Positions 7,401 to 13,338 of a DNA stretch of 38,499 nucleotides are shown here, piece by piece (position 1 is the first letter of the stretch; the number at the start of each line of letters is the position of its first letter). Location: positions 1 to 38,499 of IMG/VR virus record IMGVR_UViG_3300034122_001680. One strand, written 5' to 3'. Origin of the DNA: a virus. The notes below the pieces were generated by a model, which did no database searches, had not been told where the DNA came from, and saw nothing but the letters and a program-made list of their open reading frames with translations. The translations under genes were made by a program, and so were the position numbers.

Positions 7401-7476
7401 CCCCTCGGCTCTGCCCGGCGTGCTGGGCAGACCTGAGGCGTCGCATCCCGCGCCGCCCGCACCTGGAGACCTCACC
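7401..7476 (+). repeat. Intergenic leader module B, copy 1
   Basis: This gap carries a hairpin with arms TCTGCCC (7410-7416) and GGGCAGA (7425-7431), then CCTGAGGCG, and ends in CACCTGGAGACCTCACC before the ATG. Three related modules occur at 8164, 9331 and 9653 with the same order: stop, hairpin, GGCG core, ribosome-binding site. This copy lacks the full GTGGCGCCA core of the others and its last part resembles module A. Confidence 0.7.
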
Positions 7477-7686
7477 ATGACCTTCCTGCACCGTGCCCTC
7501 TGGGCCGCCTCCGCCCTGTCCCTCGTCGCCCTGGCCCTCGTCGGCTGGCAGGCCGCCACGTACCTCACCACCGGCCATGGACTGCACCCTGCCCTGGCGG
7601 CAGGCCTGGGCCTGTGGATCCTGGGCCTGGGCTGGGCCTGCGCGACCCTGGCCGACACGATCGCCGCCCGGCATCACGTCGAGTAA
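7477..7686 (+). CDS. Two-span membrane protein (69 aa)
   Basis: Residues about 5-28 (ALWAASALSLVALALVGWQA) and 36-60 (HPALAAGLGLWILGLGWACA) form two membrane helices joined by a short loop with TTGHGLH; both ends are likely cytoplasmic, with Arg/His at the C-terminus. CTGGAG lies nine bases before ATG 7477. It sits in the early small-gene array, not near lysis genes, so a holin role is less likely than a superinfection or membrane-associated early function. Not recognised as a known family. Confidence 0.75.
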   Translation: MTFLHRALWAASALSLVALALVGWQAATYLTTGHGLHPALAAGLGLWILGLGWACATLADTIAARHHVE

Positions 7687-7757
7687 GGGTTTGTCCTGAT
7701 GACAGCCGGGCTGTCGCGTTGCACAGTCCGGCTCACCCCCTCACCACCTGGAGACCT
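7684..7757 (+). repeat. Intergenic leader module A, copy 2
   Basis: This copy matches the module at 7081-7154 at 73 of 74 bases, including the stop codon, palindrome GACAGCCGGGCTGTC (7701-7715), CACAGTCCGG and ribosome-binding site. Identity ends just before the ATG, where the two genes have no similarity to each other. Confidence 0.9.
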
Positions 7758-7761
7758 CACC

Positions 7762-8163
7762 ATGACCGCACCCACCATCCACTGCGTCAACGTCATTCAC
7801 CCCCGGCGCAGCGGCGCCCGCACCCACTCGGTGTCCCTGAAGCTCGTGCTGGCCATTTCAGAAAAGGAGGCCCTGCGCCGAGTGGCCGCCGAGTCCGACG
7901 ACGGCGACCTGATCCGCTACCGCAACGCCTTCGAGCCCGCAGAAGTCTTGACGTGGTCGTGGCAATCCTGGACCCGCGACGATGTCGCAAGCTCGTCGGC
8001 CCGCCCTGCCCGGGCCCTCTCCCCGGTGACCGAACGCGACCGCGCCCGGTTCTGGGAAGACGTGGTGCCTTACTTCGGCCTGGACACCTCGTTCGACTAC
8101 GAGGCCACCCCCGAGGTATTGCTCGGCTACCTCAAGGCCTACGATCGCGCCGAGGCCATCTGA
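7762..8163 (+). CDS. Early protein of unknown function (133 aa)
   Basis: The N-terminal half has a plausible beta-helix fold start (TIHCVNVIHPRRSGARTHSV, SLKLVLAISEKEALRRVAAE), followed by acidic and aromatic segments (VLTWSWQSWTRDDV, RARFWEDVVPYFGLDTSFDY) and a C-terminal helix. No cysteine cluster or membrane segment. The ATG follows leader module A with CTGGAG nine bases upstream; an upstream in-frame ATG at 7699 falls inside the repeated module and is unlikely to be used. I do not recognise the family. Confidence 0.75.
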   Translation: MTAPTIHCVNVIHPRRSGARTHSVSLKLVLAISEKEALRRVAAESDDGDLIRYRNAFEPAEVLTWSWQSWTRDDVASSSARPARALSPVTERDRARFWEDVVPYFGLDTSFDYEATPEVLLGYLKAYDRAEAI

Positions 8164-8241
8164 CCCCACGGTTCTGCCCCTGCTGGGGGCAGACCTGTGG
8201 CGCCACTTCCGGCCCACGCAACCGCTCACCAGGAGAACACC
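8164..8241 (+). repeat. Intergenic leader module B, copy 2
   Basis: The hairpin arms are TCTGCCCC (8173-8180) and GGGGCAGA (8186-8193) with a five-base loop, followed by the palindrome GTGGCGCCAC (8197-8206), TTCCGGCCCAC and the strong ribosome-binding site AGGAGA before ATG 8242. The hairpin has no following T run, so a factor-independent terminator is unlikely; RNA processing, mRNA stability or a protein-binding site fit better. Confidence 0.75.
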
Positions 8242-9330
8242 ATGAGCACCGAACTTGCCCTGAACCGTCAATGGTCCACCCGCCCCGCCGATGAGCGGTT
8301 CGTCTCCCTGCACGAGATGCAGGCCAAGCTGCACGCCCGCCGTGCCATCTCCCGCGCTGCCGTGACGTCCTCCCGGTCACTGCGCGTCGAGCCCACGGCC
8401 GACAACCGGGGTTTGCAGGTCCTGTCCAAGGCCGGCGTGCCTTACGCCCCCACGCACTGGGCCTTCGGCCAGCTCGCCAGCCTCGTCGGCGCTCCTGCCG
8501 GCTACCTGCGCAGCCTGCCTGCCCCTGTGGCTGCCGATTGCGTCAACTACGGCTTGCAGGTCGAGCGCGACGCCCAGGACATCGGCGTGCTGATCACCGG
8601 CGGCGGGGAGAACACCCTGCGCGCTGCCACCGGCCCCCAGTACGGGCGCATCTGGAACAGCGACATCGTCGACACCCTAACTGACCGGTTCGGTGACGGT
8701 GTCAACGGGCAGTGGCGTGTCCCTGGCGAATGGGGCCGCCGCGTGGTCGTCAACCGCGACAACACCACGCTGTACGCTGGCGACCGCGACCTGTTCATTT
8801 TCCTGGCCGACGAGGAGAACCGCTTGCCGGTGGCCACGCGCCAGGGCGGTGACCAGGGCACGCTGGCCCGGGGCTTCCTCATCAGCAACAGCGAAGAGGG
8901 TTCCGCCACGCTGCAGTTCCGGGCCTTCCTGTTCGACTACGTCTGCGGCAACCGGATCATCTGGGGCGCCCAGGAGGTTGCCAACGTCAAGATTCGCCAC
9001 ACTGCCAGCGCGCCGGACCGCTACCTCGAAGAGGTGGTGCCCCTGGTCCAAGCCTACGCTCAGTCCAGCGCCACTGGCATCGTGGACCGGGTGCAGATCG
9101 CCCAACAGACGAAAGTCGACAAGCTGGACGAGTTCCTGGCCTCCCGCTTCGGCCCGCGCGTGGCGCAGCGCATCGTCGCCGCCCACGAGACGGACGAACA
9201 GCGCCCGATGGAAACGGTGTGGGACGTCGTCACCGGCGTGACCGCATACGCCCGGGGCGTGCCGTTCCAGGGGGATCGCGTCGAGATCGAAGCCCAGGCC
9301 GGCAAAATCCTGGACCTCGTCGAGGCCTGA
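8242..9330 (+). CDS. DUF932 family phage/plasmid protein (362 aa)
   Basis: The protein matches the DUF932 (TIGR03299-like) pattern: an N-terminal segment RSLRVEPTADNRGLQVLSKA, the central LRAATGPQYGRIWNSDIVDT, then NRDNTTLYAGDRDLFIFLAD with ARGFLISNSEEGSATLQFRA and a YVCGNRIIWGAQE motif, ending in a helical region. Members are widespread on phages and plasmids and usually lie near replication or recombination genes; their biochemical role is not established as far as I know. AGGAG lies seven bases before ATG 8242; an earlier frame extension lies in the repeated leader. It is the largest gene of the early array. Confidence 0.9.
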   Translation: MSTELALNRQWSTRPADERFVSLHEMQAKLHARRAISRAAVTSSRSLRVEPTADNRGLQVLSKAGVPYAPTHWAFGQLASLVGAPAGYLRSLPAPVAADCVNYGLQVERDAQDIGVLITGGGENTLRAATGPQYGRIWNSDIVDTLTDRFGDGVNGQWRVPGEWGRRVVVNRDNTTLYAGDRDLFIFLADEENRLPVATRQGGDQGTLARGFLISNSEEGSATLQFRAFLFDYVCGNRIIWGAQEVANVKIRHTASAPDRYLEEVVPLVQAYAQSSATGIVDRVQIAQQTKVDKLDEFLASRFGPRVAQRIVAAHETDEQRPMETVWDVVTGVTAYARGVPFQGDRVEIEAQAGKILDLVEA

Positions 9331-9409
9331 CGTCAGCGGCATGCGGGCCCTTCGGGGTGCTGCATGCCAGTGGCGCCATCCCGGCACCCTTCAACCTGGA
9401 AACCTGACC
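9331..9409 (+). repeat. Intergenic leader module B, copy 3
   Basis: The hairpin arms here are GGCATGC (9338-9344) and GCATGCC (9362-9368), a different sequence in the same place, followed by the shared core AGTGGCGCCA (9369-9378), TCCCGGCACC and a CTGGAAACCTGACC ribosome-binding region. That the pairing is kept while the arm sequence changes argues that the hairpin itself matters. Confidence 0.7.
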
Positions 9410-9652
9410 ATGCGCCTTGCGCCCGTGCCCCAGTCCGCCGCCTCGGCCACGTATTTCAGCGCCTACAAGCTGGGCCCCTGGGAGCTGGGCCGGTGCGTGG
9501 CTCCCTCGTACTACGACAACGGCACCCCCACGGGCGGGGAATGCGGCGACTTCCTGTTCGACGACGGCACCGGCTACGCGGACCTGGACGGCCAGCCGTT
9601 CAAGGCGTATGTCTGCAAGCGCTGCGCGCCCCGCCTGCTGCAGGCCGCCTGA
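9410..9652 (+). CDS. Small early protein with cysteine motif (80 aa)
   Basis: Four cysteines are placed as GRC at about residue 27, GGECGD at 44, and a closing VCKRC at 69-73, so a small zinc-binding fold is possible. The rest is aromatic and acidic (SAYKLGPWELGRCVAPSYYD, DFLFDDGTGYADLDGQPFKA). CTGGAAA lies about ten bases before ATG 9410. It stands between two type B leaders as a cassette of the early array. No family recognised. Confidence 0.7.
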   Translation: MRLAPVPQSAASATYFSAYKLGPWELGRCVAPSYYDNGTPTGGECGDFLFDDGTGYADLDGQPFKAYVCKRCAPRLLQAA

Positions 9653-9728
9653 CCCCACCGCTCTGCCTCCGCCCGGGGGCAGACCAGTGGCGCCATTCCG
9701 GCACCGCACCCCCGAAAGGACCCGCTCC
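9653..9728 (+). repeat. Intergenic leader module B, copy 4
   Basis: The hairpin arms are TCTGCC (9662-9667) and GGCAGA (9678-9683), followed by CCAGTGGCGCCATTCCGGCA, almost identical to copy 3 in that part, and then a GAAAGGA ribosome-binding site. Copies 2, 3 and 4 share the GTGGCGCCA core at the same distance after the hairpin. Confidence 0.75.
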
Positions 9729-10073
9729 ATGCATGACCTCAACGCCATTCGCCGCCTCAACGCCGAGGCCCACGCGGACAGCATCACCGCCGCACGCGCC
9801 GCTGGCAAGCACGTCGTGGCCGAGTTCGCCGGCCTGCACCTCATGACCACCGAGGTGTTTGACAACGAGGCCGCCGCCCTGGCTGCCCTCAAGGCCCCGA
9901 CCGAGGCAGGTGACTCCCGCGCGTACTTCCCGCCCGTGCCGGCGCACCACGCCTCCAGTCGTGACCAGTCGGAAGATCGGGGACAGCCGTTCACCCTGGA
10001 CCAGCTCGCCGCCCTGGGCCGCTCCGGAAGGAACGGCTACCCCGAAGACGAGTTCGTGGCGGCTGCGGTCTGA
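9729..10073 (+). CDS. Early protein sharing a C-terminal tail with the 6610 gene (114 aa)
   Basis: The first 50 residues are helical (MHDLNAIRRLNAEAHADSIT, AARAAGKHVVAEFAGLHLMT). Residues 78-97, RDQSEDR then QP-TL-QLAALG, repeat the tail of the 6610-7083 product at 16 of 20 positions, and the 60 bases coding for it agree at about 51. The rest of the two proteins is unrelated, so the tail is a movable module. GAAAGGA lies seven bases before ATG 9729. The stop is two bases before the ATG of the next gene. Function unknown. Confidence 0.75.
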   Translation: MHDLNAIRRLNAEAHADSITAARAAGKHVVAEFAGLHLMTTEVFDNEAAALAALKAPTEAGDSRAYFPPVPAHHASSRDQSEDRGQPFTLDQLAALGRSGRNGYPEDEFVAAAV

Positions 10074-10075
10074 CC

Positions 10076-10477
10076 ATGCGCCGGGTGACCTTCGACCGGC
10101 TGCCCCTTGACCGGGAAGCTGGCCGCACGATTCTCGACAACCCCGGCATTGACGGGGCTTGCGCGTGGTGGACCGGCGCCCGCAAGGACAACCCGCACGT
10201 GGCTGTCTTCGGGCCCGGTTGCGCGTTCAAGACCGAAGCCGAGGCCCTGGCCGCCCGGCCCCAGGCTGAGGTGGTCTGGACCCGGGCCCAGGCTGCTCCG
10301 CAGGCGCCGGCCACCGGCCGCACCCAGGCCGCCCTGCGGCTGCTCGAACGTGACCCGAACCTGTCCCCGTTCGCTGCTGCCAAGCAAGCCGGGGTTCACG
10401 TCAGCGCCGTGTACCGCGCGCTGCAACGGGCCTCCCGGCCCGTGTGTGAGTGCTGCGGCCAGCGGCTGCCAGCCTAA
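10076..10477 (+). CDS. Helix-turn-helix protein with C-terminal CxxC (133 aa)
   Basis: Residues about 82-116 form a helix-turn-helix (RTQAALRLLERDPNLSPFAA, AKQAGVHVSAVYRALQRA), typical of small phage regulators in which a Hin/resolvase-like turn reads DNA. The C-terminus VCECCGQRLPA adds CxCC, which may bind zinc with partners. The N-terminal 70 residues (FDRLPLDREAGRTILDNPGI) are not recognised. It is the last gene of the rightward early array and is followed by a hairpin and convergent genes. A transcription regulator of the early region is the best inference. Confidence 0.75.
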   Translation: MRRVTFDRLPLDREAGRTILDNPGIDGACAWWTGARKDNPHVAVFGPGCAFKTEAEALAARPQAEVVWTRAQAAPQAPATGRTQAALRLLERDPNLSPFAAAKQAGVHVSAVYRALQRASRPVCECCGQRLPA

Positions 10478-10483
10478 CGCGAC

Positions 10484-10520
10484 GCCCCGGGCTCAGACCT
10501 CGTCGTCTGAAACCCGGGGC
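10484..10520. terminator. Long hairpin between convergent operons
   Basis: GCCCCGGG (10484-10491) pairs with CCCGGGGC (10513-10520), and inside them TCAGAC pairs with GTCTGA around a six-base loop, giving about 14 base pairs with a small bulge. It lies where the rightward early operon (stop 10477) meets the leftward replication operon (last stop 10493, inside the hairpin). There is no clear T run on either side, so it may stop transcription by structure or block RNA decay. Confidence 0.55.
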
Positions 10521-10720
10521 CAATTCGCGGCGACGTCACGCTGCCGCTGCCAGCGGTCACGGCACCACGCGTCGCACCAGCGGTTCCCCGCCAGCAGGAC
10601 CTCCGCGCAAAACAGACACGTGCCTCGCGGCAGGGGGCCGGAGCTGCCCCTCCTGGCTGCAGCCAGGGCCATTTCGCGCTCGCCCTCCTCAAGTGTCTGG
10701 GCGTGATCCAGGATGTCCAT
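10493..10720 (-). CDS. Small zinc-knuckle protein (75 aa)
   Basis: A helical N-terminus (MDILDHAQTLEEGEREMALA) is followed by CLFC at residues 35-38 and WCDAWCRDRW at 48-57, a CxxC...CxxxC arrangement common in small phage and bacterial zinc proteins of the form CxxC-x9-WCxxxCRxxW. A C4-type site would need one more ligand or uses His/Asp. It is the last gene of the leftward replication operon and overlaps the HNH gene by 32 bases. DNA-binding or structural role unknown. Confidence 0.75.
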   Translation of the reverse strand: MDILDHAQTLEEGEREMALAAARRGSSGPLPRGTCLFCAEVLLAGNRWCDAWCRDRWQRQRDVAANWPRVSDDEV

Positions 10721-11261
10721 GGGGGCCGATTGTCACAAAAGGTCGGAAACCCTGCACAATCTCCGACGGAATGGAACGTGCCCTGCTGACCGCTGGCGGC
10801 TCGGCCTGGGGCACCACCCTGGCGCCCTTGCTCATGTTCTCGTGCGCCAGCTCCAAGCACAGGTTGTGCTGCACGTGCAACCCGCAGACGTTGCGTCCGC
10901 GCAACGGCACCCAGTGCCCAACGTGGACGTCGTAGCCCAGCGCCCGCAGGGCCTTGGCCACCCTGTAGTACACCCGCACCGCGTCGGACGCGTACCATGG
11001 CACCCTCACCCGTTGGCGCTGCCTGCGTAGATGGTTCCGGGCGCGCTTGTACCCCGGTCGGTTGTCACTCCACCGCCGCAGGTGGCCGCTGACCTTGGCC
11101 GGGTTCGCCCGGCGCCACGCCTTCAGCGTGGTGTTGGACTTCTCGCGGTTGTTCTCCCGCCACGCTTTGACGTGCGCCGAGTCGCAGGCCTTGCACCGGC
11201 TCGACCCGGTGTAGAACGCGTCCAGCGCCAGCTCCAGCCGGCAGTCACAGCACCTCTTCAC
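10689..11261 (-). CDS. HNH-endonuclease-like protein (190 aa)
   Basis: The N-terminus has CCDC and SRCKAC (residues 4-7 and 21-26), a zinc-finger pair. The C-terminal half contains VHVGHWVPLRGRNVCGLHVQ then HNLCLELAHENMSKG, which fits the HNH fold seen in phage nucleases (consensus xxDHIVPLxGxxVCGLHVxxNLQ, ENxxKGN). Here the first catalytic pair reads GH instead of DH and the tail Gln of NLQ is Cys, so activity is uncertain. Start GTG 11261 overlaps the TGA of the helicase gene. Such enzymes often assist packaging or recombination; free-standing homing is an alternative. Confidence 0.8.
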   Translation of the reverse strand: MKRCCDCRLELALDAFYTGSSRCKACDSAHVKAWRENNREKSNTTLKAWRRANPAKVSGHLRRWSDNRPGYKRARNHLRRQRQRVRVPWYASDAVRVYYRVAKALRALGYDVHVGHWVPLRGRNVCGLHVQHNLCLELAHENMSKGARVVPQAEPPAVSRARSIPSEIVQGFRPFVTIGPHGHPGSRPDT

Positions 11262-12781
11262 GCAGCCTCAGGCATGGCCGCTCGAAGCAGCAAGTCCTGC
11301 ACCGTCAGCTTGCCCGGCAGGACGTCGGCCCAGATGTCGTGCTCGCGGGTGCCCCTGGCCACCAGCACGTGTGCGAACACCGTGTCGGCCTGCGTGCCAT
11401 GCCTGTGCAGGCGGCCGTTGGTCTGGTCGTACAGCTCACGGTCCTCGGGCACGCTCGTCCAAACCAGATGCTGCGAGATCCGCTGCAGCCCGTCGACCCC
11501 GTGGCCGGCAGATGCCGGGTGAACGGCCAGCAGCCGCAGCTTGCCGGCCTCGAACGCAGCTTTGGCGCCCGGCTCCCGGATGTCGGCCACGTGCTTGCCG
11601 AACCGGCCGCGCATGCGCCCCAGCTCGTGGATCCACTGGTACGCCACCAGGACCGGGCCGTCGATCGCCTGCACCAGCTCCTCGAGCCGGTCCAGCTTCA
11701 CCGTGTCCAGGTCCAGCCCTTCGCCGGTCTCGTCGTAGACGAACCCGCTGGCGCACTGCCTCAGCTTCGCATGCTGGACAGCAGCGCTGCCGCAGGCAAT
11801 CCCCCGCCACAGGGAGTCCCTCAGGAAGGCCCCTGCGGCCCCGCTGGCGGCGTCGGACGGGTCAACCCATACCGGCGCCTCCACCAGGGGCACAGCGAGG
11901 CTCCTGGGCACGCTGATAGCCACGCTGGCGCACTTCGCCCGGAATGCGTCGGCCAGGGGCGGCGCCACCTTCCAGCTGTAGACCTGCCCGGTCTGCCAGT
12001 TCCTGCTGTCCGGCACGCACCACGTCTCCCTGAAGTCGGTCAGCGTGCGGCCCAGCAGGCCGGGCTCGATCAGGTCGAGCTGCGCGAAGACCGCCTCCTG
12101 GTGGTTCGCCGCGGGCGTGGCCGTCAGCTCCAGCACGTGCTCGACCACGCCTGTCCGGTGCACCGCGTGCCGCGCGGCCTTACCACGCTCGCTCTGCTGG
12201 TCCCGCAGGAAGCTGCTCTCGTCGAAGACGACGCCGTCGTACGGCCAGTTCTTGCCGTAGGCCTTGGCCAGCCAGGGGAACGCGTCCCATGAGCACACGT
12301 GGATGCGCTCCCGCAGGGACAGCAGGTGCGACTTGGTCGCCCGCTTGTCTCGAAAATCCAGGGCCCGATTCCCGGACACGCTCGCGACCCCTGTCGAGCC
12401 AGCACCCACGTTCGCCCGACCAGAGCGGGCGGCGCCGTCCGTCAAGGTTGCAACTGAACGACCAGTTGCAACCTTGCGCCCCAGGTTCAGGTCCTCGAAC
12501 CCAATGACCCTGACCTCGCTCGCCAGATGCTGCACGTGGCCCCACAACTGCACTTGCAGCGGCCAGCCGTGCTGGGCTACCAGCTTGGGAGCCACGATCA
12601 GCACCCTCGACAGGATGCAGTCGTCCATCTTCTGCGCCAGCCAGGACAGGGCTAACACCGTTTTCCCGGATCCGGTACTCAGCCACAGCGCCCCGCGCGA
12701 TCTTGGCGCCAGCCACTCCATGACCTTCTCCTGGTCCGCCCGGGGCGTCCAGACCTTCGGCTGTTCGTGAAATCGAGTCAT
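11258..12781 (-). CDS. SNF2-like superfamily 2 helicase (507 aa)
   Basis: This is an ATP-dependent DNA translocase of the phage SNF2 type. Motif I STGSGKT is at residues 35-41, motif Ia at RVLIVAPK (59-66), motif II DESS at 187-190, motif III LTATP at about 219-223, and the C-terminal motif V/VI GHGVDGLQ and QTNGRLHRHGTQ near residue 470. Between motif Ia and motif II there is an unusual low-complexity insertion (about residues 101-150) that contains a perfect inverted repeat in the DNA. ATG 12781 overlaps the TGA of the VRR-NUC gene. Phage VRR-NUC and SNF2 helicases are usual neighbours and probably act together on replication or recombination intermediates. Confidence 0.93.
   Translation of the reverse strand: MTRFHEQPKVWTPRADQEKVMEWLAPRSRGALWLSTGSGKTVLALSWLAQKMDDCILSRVLIVAPKLVAQHGWPLQVQLWGHVQHLASEVRVIGFEDLNLGRKVATGRSVATLTDGAARSGRANVGAGSTGVASVSGNRALDFRDKRATKSHLLSLRERIHVCSWDAFPWLAKAYGKNWPYDGVVFDESSFLRDQQSERGKAARHAVHRTGVVEHVLELTATPAANHQEAVFAQLDLIEPGLLGRTLTDFRETWCVPDSRNWQTGQVYSWKVAPPLADAFRAKCASVAISVPRSLAVPLVEAPVWVDPSDAASGAAGAFLRDSLWRGIACGSAAVQHAKLRQCASGFVYDETGEGLDLDTVKLDRLEELVQAIDGPVLVAYQWIHELGRMRGRFGKHVADIREPGAKAAFEAGKLRLLAVHPASAGHGVDGLQRISQHLVWTSVPEDRELYDQTNGRLHRHGTQADTVFAHVLVARGTREHDIWADVLPGKLTVQDLLLRAAMPEAA
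12443..12476. repeat. Perfect 13-base inverted repeat inside the helicase gene
   Basis: The arms CAAGGTTGCAACT (12443-12455) and AGTTGCAACCTTG (12464-12476) surround an eight-base loop. They encode helicase residues about 103-113, in a stretch absent from typical SNF2 helicases. In the coding strand this gives the peptide echo KVATG-RSVATL. The arms are less GC-rich than their surroundings, suggesting an inserted element or regulatory structure. Confidence 0.85.
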
Positions 12782-13107
12782 CGCCCTGCAACCCTCGATT
12801 GGTCGATCAGCCAGCTTGCCAGGACCTCGTCCACCCGCTGGGGTGTGTCGGCCCAGTCCGCAGGAAGCCCAAGTGCTGCCCACTCCTGCAGCCTGGCGGC
12901 CTGTAGCGGCCTGGGCCGCTCGCCTGGGGCCTTCAGCTCCATCAGCCCGGCCACGCACTGGCTGCCGCATGTCGGGCAGCTCGGCCTGGGGATCACCACC
13001 AGCCGGTCCGGGTCGCCCGCTCGCCCCGGGCTGACATGCTTGGCTGTCAACCCACCTTGACTGCGCACGGCCCGGGCCAGGTGCTGCTCGACTGCTGATT
13101 CCCTCAT
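12778..13107 (-). CDS. VRR-NUC domain nuclease (109 aa)
   Basis: This belongs to the PD-(D/E)XK VRR-NUC family of structure-specific nucleases. Seen in order are MRESAVEQHLARAVRSQGG (the conserved first helix with Glu7), KHVSPGRAGDPDRLVV (Asp33 in the G-PD-V motif) and LMELKAPGERPRPLQ (E-x-K active site followed by GxRPxxxQ). Unusually, a cysteine loop RPSCPTCGSQC lies between the PD and ELK motifs, where most members have only a short turn; it may bind zinc. The start is ATG 13107; the open frame continues further upstream into AT-rich, non-coding-like DNA. It overlaps the helicase gene by ATGA. Confidence 0.93.
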   Translation of the reverse strand: MRESAVEQHLARAVRSQGGLTAKHVSPGRAGDPDRLVVIPRPSCPTCGSQCVAGLMELKAPGERPRPLQAARLQEWAALGLPADWADTPQRVDEVLASWLIDQSRVAGR

Positions 13108-13232
13108 CTGCTGTCCCGTGTCCCATGTCCCAAATCTTCGGGGTCGCTCCACTCCACATGTGAGAAAATCTTTTTTGTGCGAGCCCTGCCTGCGATGCCG
13201 GTCGTCATCTCCTGATTCTTTTCTTGAGTCAT
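13104..13232 (-). CDS. Possible 42-codon ORF upstream of VRR-NUC
   Basis: From ATG 13232 a 42-residue basic, polar frame (MTQEKNQEMTTGIAGRARTK, KIFSHVEWSD) ends in a TGA that overlaps the VRR-NUC ATG as ATGA, as do the true gene pairs in this operon. An inner ATG at 13208 is also possible. There is no good ribosome-binding site and the base composition is lower in GC than the genes around, so this could be chance. VRR-NUC itself has only a weak ribosome-binding site, which would make coupling useful. Confidence 0.3.
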   Translation of the reverse strand: MTQEKNQEMTTGIAGRARTKKIFSHVEWSDPEDLGHGTRDSR

Positions 13233-13338
13233 GTGCGAGACTGTGTTTATTTGGGACAATATGGGACATTTGGGAAATAGAAGGAAAATCAACGACTTAG
13301 AGCTGTCCCGAAGAGACCCCTGTCCCACTTCATTCGGG
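13108..13338. promoter_or_regulatory. AT-rich intergenic region with repeated GGGACA
   Basis: This 231-base gap is the most AT-rich part of the replication operon. It carries GGGACA (or its complement) at least seven times, including a minus-strand run of three near VRR-NUC (about 13112-13131) and two plus-strand copies in TTGGGACAATATGGGACA (about 13251-13268). Direct repeats near a lower-GC stretch inside a replication operon suggest an internal promoter with operators, or an origin of replication. No strong sigma-70 promoter was found. Confidence 0.45.

Noticed and set aside
13028-13050. GACATGC-TTGGC-TGTC as another copy of the palindrome
   Set aside because: The half-sites are 16 bases apart in total instead of 15, and it lies inside the VRR-NUC coding sequence.
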